A stretch of DNA of 51,989 nucleotides, taken from contig JAISCL010000038.1 of the NCBI GenBank assembly GCA_031265585.1, positions 1 to 51,989 on the forward strand. The letters run 5' to 3'. A program made the position numbers and the translations under genes. Of the stretch, positions 26,810-35,560 are shown in pieces. This stretch comes from Tannerella sp. (GTDB taxonomy: Bacteria > Bacteroidota > Bacteroidia > Bacteroidales > Tannerellaceae). The notes below the pieces were generated by a model. That model was given only the letters and a program-made list of their open reading frames with translations, did not search any database and was not told the DNA's origin. Positions within the stretch are counted from its first letter, which is position 1; each line of letters begins with the position of its first letter.

Positions 26810-29800
26810 TTAAAAGTCCAAATCCAGTCCAAAGCCAACGTATCTCAATGTAGGATAATTACGGGCGCTGTTGGCTGCGACACCGCCAATGCCTCCCATG
26901 TTATTGCCAAATTCCGAAGATTCGGGATCAATGAAGGAGCTTCCGGCGAACGTAAACGGATTCTGTGCATTCACGCTGACACGCAACCGTTGAATCCCTA
27001 TTTTTGAAGTCAGCTGACGGGGCAGTGTGTAGCCCAGCTTGACATCCTTTACTCGGATGTATTTCCCGTCCAGCAAGTAAATATCCGTACCCGGATAAGA
27101 CCAGTTATTCGTCGTCGAAGGAGAGCCGGGCGCTACCAGGCGCGGCCATTTCGCATCCGGATTGGTCGGCGTCCAGAAATCAAGCTGATGCTCATAAATA
27201 CAATACGAATAATTGGAGTGGAAGGGTTCGATCAACTCGCCGCGCACATACATGTCACGCTTTCCGACGCCCTGGAGCATCAGGCTAAAATCAAACCCGC
27301 CATACTCCAGCGTATAGGTAAAACCAAACGTATACCGGGGAAAGGCATTTCCAAGCACTACGCGGTCTTTGTCGTCAATTACGCCGTCGCCTGTTGTATC
27401 CACATATTTTACATCGCCGGGCTGAACCGTCTGCCCAACAGGAAGCGCGCTGTTTGCAATCTCCTCATAGCTCTGGAACAGTCCGTCGGTCTTGTAGCCG
27501 AAATACGATCCGAGCGCTTCGCCTTCGCGGATGATCTTATACAACTGGTCATTCTGGTCAATGCGCTCCTTACCGCCAAAGTCCGTCACCTTATTTTTAG
27601 AATCGGAGATGTTCAGGTTAAAATGGTGCCTGAAGTCACCGGTTGTCAAGCGATAGTTCACTGTCGCTTCCCAGCCCCGGTTTTTCATCTCTCCGGCATT
27701 CTCCTTGGCGGCGCCGGTGCCGAAAACAGACGATACTTCGGGTGATAACAGGATATCCCAGGTTCTCTTGTTGAAATAGTCTAAAGAAACATACAGGCTG
27801 TTATTAAAAAAGGTGGCATCCAGTGCGATATTAAAATTCGCCGATTTCTCCCAGGTCAAAAATGAATTGCCGTACGTAAAGCCTGTTCCCGGCACGATCT
27901 GGTTGCCGAACACGTACGAATTGGTATACATTTGGTAGACCGTCTGATAGGAATAGTTATCCACGTTCTGATTTCCCAGTACGCCATAGGAAGTTCTCAA
28001 TTTCAGGTCGCCGAATCTTGTCCGGTATTCTTCCATAAAATCTTCTTCGGAAAGTCTCCACGCCGCAGAAAAAGAAGGAAAGAATCCCCACCGGTGCTCT
28101 TTTGCAAATTTGGAAGAACCGTCGTAACGGAAGGAGGCGTCAACATAATACCGGTCGCTGTAACTGTATCCCAAACGGCCAAAAAACGAGGTGATACTTG
28201 TCTGATCCGTATCTCCGTTTGAAGTTTTATTGTCTTTATCCTGTTCGGAATCTTCCGTAGTGGGAAGTCCCAGGTCATCATCCGTATAGTTCCAGGCAAT
28301 GCGGCTGGCGTTTTTTGTATACGACTCGTTCGATACGCCTGCCAGTCCCGACACATTATGAACCCCAAAGGTACGGTTATAATCCAGGAGGAACTGCGTG
28401 CTTAACGTATGTCTTTTTTCATTGTAATCTTCCGTAAATTTCTTGTCGTTCAGGTACAGGACGGGTGTTTCCAGGTCTGCGGCCGCATAAAGCGGGACTT
28501 TCATATCCCGGCGGAAACGGTGGTGCTGCGTCAGATCCAAACCGACCAGGCCTTTGGCGGTCAATCCTTCCATGATCTTCACATCCAGGTTCAGGCTTCC
28601 GATGAAATTATCTTCATCTTTCCGTTCATATCCGCCGTCTTTCAGCTTGGCCATTGTATTGTCATCGCCAATCACATCGTTGATCAGGTACTTGTCGCCT
28701 TCCATAAATTTATAGTAATAATACGGAGGAATACGTGAGGAGTTGATGATCACGTTGCCGGTTCCCCCGGCAACCGTCCGTTCATTTTTACGGGTATAGG
28801 CCATCAGGGAAGTTAATTTAAAGCGTCCGTATTCGGTCGTGAGGTTGCTGCGGAAGTTGTAGCGTTCGACCCCGAAATTCCCGGCAAAGTTACTTTCCTG
28901 GTTCAGGTAGCCGGCAGAAACCATATAGGTTGTGTTCTCGTTCCCGCCGGTAACGTTGACATTATACGTCTGCTGAAGCGCTTTCTCCATGATTTCGTCC
29001 AGGTACCAGTATTCTTCACTGCGATGTTCGTACAGGTCGCGAATCTGGGCAGGCGTGAAGGCCGGCGTATTGCCGACATTCAGATTGGCCTGATTCCTGT
29101 ACATGGCATTTTGCCATCCTTCCACCGGCTGATACAGGATGTCGGGATTCTGATAGCCCGCCATGCCGCTAAACCTGACGGACGGCTTCCCGGTTTTGGA
29201 GCCTTTTTTGGTGGAAACAAGGATGACGCCGTTTGCCGAACGCGAACCGTAAATGGCGGCGCTGCCGGCATCTTTCAATACCGAGACGTTCTCAATATCG
29301 TTCGGATTGAGGCTGTTCAGCGTCGACGTGCTTGAGATCAGCCCGTCAATTACAATCAGCGGATCATTATTACCCATCGTGCTGATCCCGCGAATATTAA
29401 TGTTCATACTGTTGTCGTTCGGGTTCATGTTCTTCTGCTGGATGATCAGGTTGGCGGAAGCGCCCTGCAGCGCCTGCATCGCATTACTTACCGGCCTGCT
29501 TTCAAACAGATCCGTTCCTACCTGGTCGACGGCGCCCGTAATGCTCCTGCGCTGGCGCGTACCGTAGCCGATCACCACTACTTCCGACAGTTTTTGAATG
29601 TCTTCCCTTAATATAATGTTCATTGGAACGGCATCTTTTGCGACCACTTCTTCGGTTACATATCCGATGTAATGAACCGTCAATACTGCGCCTTCGGACA
29701 CTTCCAGGGAAAAGTTGCCGTCCGGATCCGTAGCGGTTCCGTTCGCAGTGCCTTTCTGGACTACATTTACGCCGAACAACAATTCCCCGGCTTCATCCGA

Positions 29801-29944
29801 AACGGTGCCGGTCACTTTCACTTTTTTACCGCCGGTTTGCGCCTTTATATCCTCCGATGCCAGCAGCATCATACAGCATGACATAAAGAGAATGCAGGCC
29901 ATCTTCCGGTGATTCTTCTTTTGCTTTCTTCTTAAATTATCCAT
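26810..29944 (-). CDS. SusC-family TonB-dependent outer-membrane transporter (PUL1)
   Basis: The start at 29944 (1044 aa) is chosen because MDNLRRKQKKNHRKMACIL begins a normal signal peptide ending at SEDIKAQ; 39 upstream in-frame codons look like leader. Order: CarboxypepD-regulatory-like domain (VKVTGTVSDEAGELLFGVNV), TonB box and plug (LSEVVVIGYGTRQRRSITGA, NIRGISTMGNNDPLIVIDG, GSAAIYGSRSANGVILVSTK), then the 22-stranded barrel ending YVGFGLDLDF. It imports mannan oligosaccharides using TonB energy. There is no STN domain, consistent with control by the divergent hybrid regulator rather than by a sigma/anti-sigma pair. Confidence 0.96.
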   Translation of the reverse strand: MDNLRRKQKKNHRKMACILFMSCCMMLLASEDIKAQTGGKKVKVTGTVSDEAGELLFGVNVVQKGTANGTATDPDGNFSLEVSEGAVLTVHYIGYVTEEVVAKDAVPMNIILREDIQKLSEVVVIGYGTRQRRSITGAVDQVGTDLFESRPVSNAMQALQGASANLIIQQKNMNPNDNSMNINIRGISTMGNNDPLIVIDGLISSTSTLNSLNPNDIENVSVLKDAGSAAIYGSRSANGVILVSTKKGSKTGKPSVRFSGMAGYQNPDILYQPVEGWQNAMYRNQANLNVGNTPAFTPAQIRDLYEHRSEEYWYLDEIMEKALQQTYNVNVTGGNENTTYMVSAGYLNQESNFAGNFGVERYNFRSNLTTEYGRFKLTSLMAYTRKNERTVAGGTGNVIINSSRIPPYYYYKFMEGDKYLINDVIGDDNTMAKLKDGGYERKDEDNFIGSLNLDVKIMEGLTAKGLVGLDLTQHHRFRRDMKVPLYAAADLETPVLYLNDKKFTEDYNEKRHTLSTQFLLDYNRTFGVHNVSGLAGVSNESYTKNASRIAWNYTDDDLGLPTTEDSEQDKDNKTSNGDTDQTSITSFFGRLGYSYSDRYYVDASFRYDGSSKFAKEHRWGFFPSFSAAWRLSEEDFMEEYRTRFGDLKLRTSYGVLGNQNVDNYSYQTVYQMYTNSYVFGNQIVPGTGFTYGNSFLTWEKSANFNIALDATFFNNSLYVSLDYFNKRTWDILLSPEVSSVFGTGAAKENAGEMKNRGWEATVNYRLTTGDFRHHFNLNISDSKNKVTDFGGKERIDQNDQLYKIIREGEALGSYFGYKTDGLFQSYEEIANSALPVGQTVQPGDVKYVDTTGDGVIDDKDRVVLGNAFPRYTFGFTYTLEYGGFDFSLMLQGVGKRDMYVRGELIEPFHSNYSYCIYEHQLDFWTPTNPDAKWPRLVAPGSPSTTNNWSYPGTDIYLLDGKYIRVKDVKLGYTLPRQLTSKIGIQRLRVSVNAQNPFTFAGSSFIDPESSEFGNNMGGIGGVAANSARNYPTLRYVGFGLDLDF

Positions 29945-30019
29945 ATTAATTAGTTTTTGTAAAACGATAAGGCTGTCGTGAATTTCGTACAATATTTTCC
30001 ATGTGACTAATCGCGAGAG

Positions 30020-30027
30020 CAAAAATA
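30020..30027 (-). promoter_or_regulatory. Promoter -7 box of the PUL1 susC operon
   Basis: Minus-strand TATTTTTG matches TAnnTTTG, 75 bp upstream of the susC start. No TTTG lies at the -33 distance, which suits an activator-dependent promoter. The direct repeats at 30044-30092 lie just upstream. Confidence 0.5.
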
Positions 30028-30043
30028 AAATAACCGCCGGACA

Positions 30044-30096
30044 GGATATGTACGTTTTCACGACATTATATTACGATTTTCGGATATGTCCGAAAA
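30044..30096. promoter_or_regulatory. Candidate operator: repeated GGATATGTnCG and an inverted repeat
   Basis: GGATATGTACG (30044-30054) and GGATATGTCCG (30082-30092) form a direct repeat spaced 38 bp. The second copy sits within an inverted repeat with eight-base arms TTTTCGGA/TCCGAAAA (30077-30096). They lie between the divergent susC and HTCS genes, right upstream of the susC -7 box, where binding by the AraC-type output domain is expected. Confidence 0.35.
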
Positions 30097-30135
30097 TAAT
30101 ACGAAAGTTTTAAAAAAACACTCGCCGGATTTGCT

Positions 30136-30143
30136 TATTTTTG
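30136..30143 (+). promoter_or_regulatory. Promoter -7 box of the HTCS gene
   Basis: TATTTTTG matches TAnnTTTG and lies 36 bp before the chosen start at 30180. No good TTTG at -33. Confidence 0.45.
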
Positions 30144-30179
30144 CAATATGCCCATCCGGCAGGACAAATACGCAAAAAC

Positions 30180-33100
30180 ATGAACAGAATTTACACACTT
30201 ATCCTATTCGTCTCTCTGACATCTGCGCTGAACGCATACAATTTACGTCAACTGTCCAACAAGGAGGGACTGTCGAACAGCGCGATCCTGTCCATCTGCC
30301 AGGACAGCGAGCGGTTTGTCTGGATCGGCACCGCAGACGGACTGAATATGTACAACGGATCCGAAATAGAGGTGTTCAAACCGGAGCTGAATCCGCTCGG
30401 CTCGCTGTCCGGCAATCTCATCGAGGAGGTCTGGGAGGGAGAGAAGGGTATTATATGGATCAATACCAATCATGGACTGAACAGGTATAATAAAAGGACG
30501 AAGGTGATTGACAGTTACGATGAATTTGAAGGAAAATATTTCTGGACAAAGACATCCGGGAACGAGATCTTCGTGATCAATGCAAACAATACCATTAATT
30601 ATTATGACCGGCGCCGGAATAAATTTACGCCCATCGAATACGCCGGGATTGTGAAAGACGATATCCGGCGAATCTTTATCGACCGGAGCGACCTGTTATG
30701 GATCGTTACCGGCAAGAACACGGTTCATACCGTCCGAATATCGTTTGAAACGGAGGAGGCGCCGCCGGCGCTGGCGCGTGCGGACGATTTTGTGCATGAC
30801 TGCGGGATCCGTTATGCTTTTCCGGAAAAGAACACGGTTTATTTCATTGACGAGAAGTATTATTTATTTGAGATGGATGCGGTATCGCGGAAAAAGAGTC
30901 TGGTGCTGAACCTTAAAAAGGAGGTGGAGGAACGCGGCGCCGTATCGTCGATCGTAAGAGACAACGACGACTACCTGGTGGCGTTCCAGACCAACGGTGT
31001 GATACGGATTAAAAACACGCCTGAAAATACGGTTAAATATGAAGTGGAAAACATCGGCATCAACTGCGGCGTGTTCTGCCTTCACAAGGACTGCGAGCAG
31101 GATATTCTGTGGATCGGCACGGACGGGCAGGGACTGTATATGTATACAGGGGATCTGTTTTCGATCCGCTCCTTTACGTTCGAGAACCTGCAGTTCTCCA
31201 TACAGAAACCTACCCGGGCCCTGTTTCCGGACAAAAACGGGAATTTGTGGATCGGGACAAAAGACGACGGGATTCTGCGGATAAACGGTTACGCGGTCGA
31301 CGGCGATATGCCGCCAAAGAAAATAGACCATATTACGACTCAAAACAGCGCGCTGAACAGCAATTCCATTTATGCCTTCGCCGGCAGCCGGCGCAATATA
31401 ATCTGGATCGGCAGTGACGGGCCGGGCCTGAATTATTATTCCTGCCGGGACAAATGTATCCGTAAACTGCCGTCGGACGATCCGGAAGAGATCCTTTATA
31501 TCCACAGCATCCATGAGACGGACGATTCCACCCTCTGGCTGGCATCCGTCGGGTCGGGCATCTACAAGGTCATCATCGCAGGAACGGAAGACGCCCCGGT
31601 CGTCAAATCCGTCAAGCGGTATACGTTCGAGAAGGATGAGATGTCGTACAATTTCTTCTTTACGGCCTGCCGGGAGAACGACAGCATCCTCTGGTTCGGT
31701 AACAGGGGATACGGGCTGCGGAGGCTGAATATCCGCAACGACACGTTCCGGAGGGTGCAGTTCCCGCCCAGTCAGATCCATACGGTGAACGATATCCTCA
31801 GTATAAACAGGGACAGCAGGGGGAATATCTGGGTCGGGACAAGCTTCGGGATTCTGAAGATCGTAAATTATAATCCCGAAACAAACGAGGTGTCCTGCAC
31901 GAACTACAGCGATATGCCGAACAATACCGTACACGGGATTCTCGAAGATGACAGGGGACGCCTGTGGATCAGCACAAACGACGGGCTGGTACAGTTCGAT
32001 ACGCAACAGGAGAAGTTCCGCAAATACAACCACCGGAGCGGACTGAGCGTCTTCGAGTTCAGCGACGGCGCTTCCATGAAGGATGAAAAGACCGGGACGC
32101 TGTTTTTCGGAGGCATCAACGGATTCGTGACCATCTCGCCGGACGAATACAGCAGCAAAAAGGAGTTTGTGCCCCCGATCTTTTTCACGGGACTTAAAAT
32201 ATACGAAGAAAAGCAAAACCTGAACGATTTTATGCGCACCGGGAAAAATACGGAATTTCTGCAGCTGAAATATGACCAGAACTTCTTTTCCATCTCCTTC
32301 GTCGCCCCGGACTATATCAACGGGCAGAACTGCCGGTACTTCTACAATCTGGAAAATTTCAGCTCCAAGTGGATCGAAAACGGGAACTCCACGAGCGCCA
32401 GTTTCACCAACATTTCGCCCGGCAGGTACGTGCTGCATGTAAGATGCGACAACAGCGATGCGGTGACCGGCACGTACTCCCTGCCGGTCGTGATCCTCCC
32501 GCCCCGGTACATGACGGCGGGTGCTTACGCCGCCTACCTGCTGCTGTCGATCCTGACCCTGTTTTCCATCATACAGCTGACGAGGAGAAGGTACCGGCTG
32601 AAGCGCGAAATGATCATCGAGAAGATGCGGCAGCATCAGAAAGAAGAAATCTACGAATCCAAACTGCGCTTCTTCACCAATATAACGCATGAGTTTTCAA
32701 CGCCCCTGACGCTGATCTACGGCCCGTGCAACCGCATCATTTCGTATGAAAAAGCGGACGGCTTCATCAAAAAATACGCCGGCATGATCCTGAAAAATAC
32801 GGAACGGCTCTACCTGCTGATCCAGGAACTGATCGAGTTCCGCCGCATCGAGACCGGACATAAGGCGTGCCTTATCGAGCCGCTTGCCGTAACGGAACTT
32901 TCCGGTAATATCGCCGACTCGTTCGCCGAACTGGCCGAATCGAAAAAGATCCTCTTCCAGTGCGACGTCCCGCAGGACCTCTGCTGGAATTCGGACCGGG
33001 GCTGCCTGACGAAAATCCTGACAAACCTGCTGTCGAACGCATTCAAATACACGCCGGACGAAGGCAGCATCGACCTCCGCATCCACCGGCAGGACGGGAC

Positions 33101-34256
33101 GCTGGACATCGCCATCCGCAATACCGGACGGGGCATCCGGGAAAAGGACATCCCGACCATTTTCGACCGCTACCATGTGCTGGACAGCCTCGAAAAACAG
33201 ACGCAGAACGGATTCTTTTCCAGGAACGGACTGGGACTGGCCATCTGTTACAGCATGGTGAAAATACTCGGCGGCGAAATCCGGGTCGAAAGCATCCTGA
33301 ACGAATATACCGAGTTCCGCGTAAGCCTCCCGCACCGGGAAGCCACGGCGGACGGGCAGGGCGGCGGCGAACTGCGCATGCCCCCCGCCGCCGCCCTGCA
33401 GCAAAAAGAAGCGGACGAAACCCCGGAAAGAATCTCCCCGTCCGCCAAACCGACTGTTTTCGTGATTGACGACGATCCCGAAATGCGCTGGTTTATCGCC
33501 GAAATAATGAAGGATCACTACCATGTCATTGCGATAGAAAACCCGCTGACGGTAAACGGCATCCTCGAAACGGTGCATCCCCGCCTGATCATTTCGGATA
33601 TCATGATGCCGGAACTCGACGGGATTACACTGATGAAACAGATCAAAGGCAACAGACGGACGGCGCATATCCCGTTCATCCTGCTTTCCGCCAAAAATAC
33701 GCCGGAGGAACAGACCGAAGGGATCGCCGCCGGAGCGGAAGCCTACGTCGTAAAACCGTTTAACGTAGAATACCTGCAGTCCGTCGCCGACCGCCTCTTA
33801 AAGCGCCAGACAGACCTCAGGGACTATTACCGTTCCCCCATCAGCGCCTTTGAATTTTCAGACGGCAGGTTTATCCACAGCGAAAACAAAGCCTTTTTTG
33901 AAAAGATACTGAACATGATCGACCGTAACATGGCCAACCCGGACTTTACGACCGAAGACCTGGCACGGGAACTCGGCCTGAGCGCCCGCCATCTGTACCG
34001 CCGGATGAAAGATTTTTCCAAACAGACCCCCGCCACCCTGATCCGGGAATACAAGCTCTCGGTCGTGGAAAAGTTACTGGTGACAAGCAAATACTCCGTC
34101 GACGAGATCATGTACATGTCCGGTTTCAACAACCGCGGCAGCTTCTACCGCCTCTTTTCCCAAAAATACGGAATGACGCCAAAAAAATACCGGGACGCCA
34201 AAATCAGTGCAGACATCGGCCCGGAAAACCCTGTACACCACCCGGTAAAAGACTGA
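30180..34256 (+). CDS. Hybrid two-component system regulator (HTCS) of the mannan locus
   Basis: One-protein sensor and transcription factor, 1358 residues from the ATG at 30180, where a signal sequence begins (MNRIYTLILFVSLTSALNAY); an upstream ATG at 30141 is less likely. A periplasmic two-propeller sensor carries repeated WIGTxDGL-type blades (WIGTADGLNMY, WIGTDGQGLYMY, WVGTSFGILKI), then comes a Y_Y_Y domain and a membrane segment near residues 775-800. Next are the histidine kinase core with His837 in TNITHEFSTPLTL and the G box GLGLAICYSMVKILGG. A receiver domain follows with Asp1140 in ISDIMMPELDG, and last an AraC-type DNA-binding domain (LARELGLSARHLYRR, GFNNRGSFYRLFSQKYG). All key residues are present. 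It is divergent from susC, and its likely ligand is a mannan oligosaccharide. Confidence 0.96.
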   Translation: MNRIYTLILFVSLTSALNAYNLRQLSNKEGLSNSAILSICQDSERFVWIGTADGLNMYNGSEIEVFKPELNPLGSLSGNLIEEVWEGEKGIIWINTNHGLNRYNKRTKVIDSYDEFEGKYFWTKTSGNEIFVINANNTINYYDRRRNKFTPIEYAGIVKDDIRRIFIDRSDLLWIVTGKNTVHTVRISFETEEAPPALARADDFVHDCGIRYAFPEKNTVYFIDEKYYLFEMDAVSRKKSLVLNLKKEVEERGAVSSIVRDNDDYLVAFQTNGVIRIKNTPENTVKYEVENIGINCGVFCLHKDCEQDILWIGTDGQGLYMYTGDLFSIRSFTFENLQFSIQKPTRALFPDKNGNLWIGTKDDGILRINGYAVDGDMPPKKIDHITTQNSALNSNSIYAFAGSRRNIIWIGSDGPGLNYYSCRDKCIRKLPSDDPEEILYIHSIHETDDSTLWLASVGSGIYKVIIAGTEDAPVVKSVKRYTFEKDEMSYNFFFTACRENDSILWFGNRGYGLRRLNIRNDTFRRVQFPPSQIHTVNDILSINRDSRGNIWVGTSFGILKIVNYNPETNEVSCTNYSDMPNNTVHGILEDDRGRLWISTNDGLVQFDTQQEKFRKYNHRSGLSVFEFSDGASMKDEKTGTLFFGGINGFVTISPDEYSSKKEFVPPIFFTGLKIYEEKQNLNDFMRTGKNTEFLQLKYDQNFFSISFVAPDYINGQNCRYFYNLENFSSKWIENGNSTSASFTNISPGRYVLHVRCDNSDAVTGTYSLPVVILPPRYMTAGAYAAYLLLSILTLFSIIQLTRRRYRLKREMIIEKMRQHQKEEIYESKLRFFTNITHEFSTPLTLIYGPCNRIISYEKADGFIKKYAGMILKNTERLYLLIQELIEFRRIETGHKACLIEPLAVTELSGNIADSFAELAESKKILFQCDVPQDLCWNSDRGCLTKILTNLLSNAFKYTPDEGSIDLRIHRQDGTLDIAIRNTGRGIREKDIPTIFDRYHVLDSLEKQTQNGFFSRNGLGLAICYSMVKILGGEIRVESILNEYTEFRVSLPHREATADGQGGGELRMPPAAALQQKEADETPERISPSAKPTVFVIDDDPEMRWFIAEIMKDHYHVIAIENPLTVNGILETVHPRLIISDIMMPELDGITLMKQIKGNRRTAHIPFILLSAKNTPEEQTEGIAAGAEAYVVKPFNVEYLQSVADRLLKRQTDLRDYYRSPISAFEFSDGRFIHSENKAFFEKILNMIDRNMANPDFTTEDLARELGLSARHLYRRMKDFSKQTPATLIREYKLSVVEKLLVTSKYSVDEIMYMSGFNNRGSFYRLFSQKYGMTPKKYRDAKISADIGPENPVHHPVKD

Positions 34257-34360
34257 CGCCCTCCGGCGTCCGAAATGAACCGCCCCGGACGGCATCCGAA
34301 GGAAAGGCGCCCTGTTTCCTGAAACCCCCTTCCCGCGTATCCCGTCCGGAGGAGGATTTC

Positions 34361-34611
34361 CTTCTCCACGGGAAGGCGGCCCTCCTTCCCGGAAAGGCCT
34401 CCCTTCTTCCCGGAAACGGCTTCCTTCTTCACGGGAACGGCTCCCCTCTTCATGGGAGCGGCTCCCTTCTTCATGGGAAGGGCATCCTTTTCACGGGAAA
34501 GTCCCCCCACTTCATGGAAATGATTCCCTTCTTCATGGGAGCGGCTCCCCTCTTCACGGGAATGGCTCCCCTCTTCATGGGAATGGCCCGCATCTTTTTC
34601 CCGGAAAAGAT
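34361..34611. repeat. Tandem array of 21-bp units (about 12 copies)
   Basis: Units such as CTTCTTCATGGGAGCGGCTC repeat every 21 bp, with one 20-bp copy at 34508-34527. Most carry an imperfect inverted core, best seen as GGGAGCGGCTCCC. Although 21 bp equals seven codons, the 20-bp copy breaks the frame, and the only long open frame through it also runs antisense into the HTCS gene, so coding is unlikely. The array occupies most of the 476-bp gap after the HTCS stop; the rest (34257-34360 and 34612-34732) shows nothing else recognisable. Confidence 0.9.
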
Positions 34612-34732
34612 TCGTCACTGCGAACCTGCCGATTCCATGAGCAAAGCAGGGTTGATGGAATTAAAAGGTACAACTTTTCGAGGGGCCGGAGGGTGGATTT
34701 TTACCGGATAATCATACATCCGGGAAGAAACA

Positions 34733-35489
34733 TTATTTCACACCGGCGCCGGAACCCGTACCGTCAGGCAAAACTACTTTGGCGATATCGTCAAACCAAA
34801 ATACGTTGGCAATATCCTTCAGGCAGGAATCGAAGTTTTTGTAACTGTCCTTTGTCAGCATAAAATACAGGAAAAAACTCAACCCGCTTTTTTCTGCCAC
34901 TACCGCCCTGCAAACCGTATATTTATCCTCATATACATTGCCCAGCAGGTTTACGGGATACATGACCATCGCCGTCCGCATTAAACAGTTCCCGCGCCCG
35001 CTCCCGGGGATAATGCGTAAGCATCAGATCCAAATCATAAACTTCCTGTTCGCTGACACTTCTCATTTTTACTCCATAATTGAAGTCGAATTTTATTCTG
35101 CCGAATGGAAGCACTTCATTCAGGGTATATATCTTTGTATCGTCGGTTTTAATGTCGCCATGCGGGTCGTCGCCTCTTCCCGGCAAAGCGCATACAAAGA
35201 TTACATACTCTTCATTTTCATGCCTTATGATAGCATTCACCAGTCCGAAAAATGCTTTAAATGCAGTAGAGCCATACGCCGGCTGGACTTTGTAGGCTTG
35301 CGCGAGTGTCGGAATCGAGTCTTTTTCCGTTATTTCCGTGACATAGATTTGGTCTTCGTTTTGCGATGCGTGGAAACAGGAAGGCATGTTTATGCCGACG
35401 CTGATCCTTTTCATCCCTTTTTCCAGCGAAGTCTGTCCGCCGGCTGCAATCACAAATAAAGAGAACAGAATTGTGAAATGTGTTTTCAT
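34733..35489 (-). pseudogene. Secreted hypothetical protein gene split by a frameshift
   Basis: A 186-codon frame starting at 35489 has a signal peptide (MKTHFTILFSLFVIAAGGQ) and ends at 34929. A second frame covering 34733-34981 continues in the next phase. They overlap by 53 bp around ARELFNAD in the first frame and MVMYPVNLLGNVYEDKYT in the second. The continuation has no signal and reads like the natural C-terminal half of the same small, probably periplasmic, protein (CRAVVAEKSGLSFFLYFMLT, CLKDIANVFWFDD). The simplest reading is one gene of about 250 codons with a single-base frameshift, real or from sequencing. Function unknown. It lies 71 bp after the PUL2 lyase-end genes in the same direction. 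Confidence 0.65.
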
Positions 35490-35560
35490 ATTTTCAAGTT
35501 TGTTTATTTTTAATCAGTTCTCAAATGACTGTATTCCTATTGGCAAATTCTTCATATATG

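Noticed and set aside
30864-32690. 608-codon antisense frame within the HTCS gene
   Set aside because: The plus-strand HTCS protein has complete, well-recognised domains; the antisense frame is a codon-bias shadow with no recognisable motif.
34145-34618. Minus-strand frame with seven-residue repeats (EEGSHSR-like)
   Set aside because: It overlaps the HTCS 3' end antisense, and a 20-bp unit changes the repeat phase, so it looks like a by-product of the 21-bp array.
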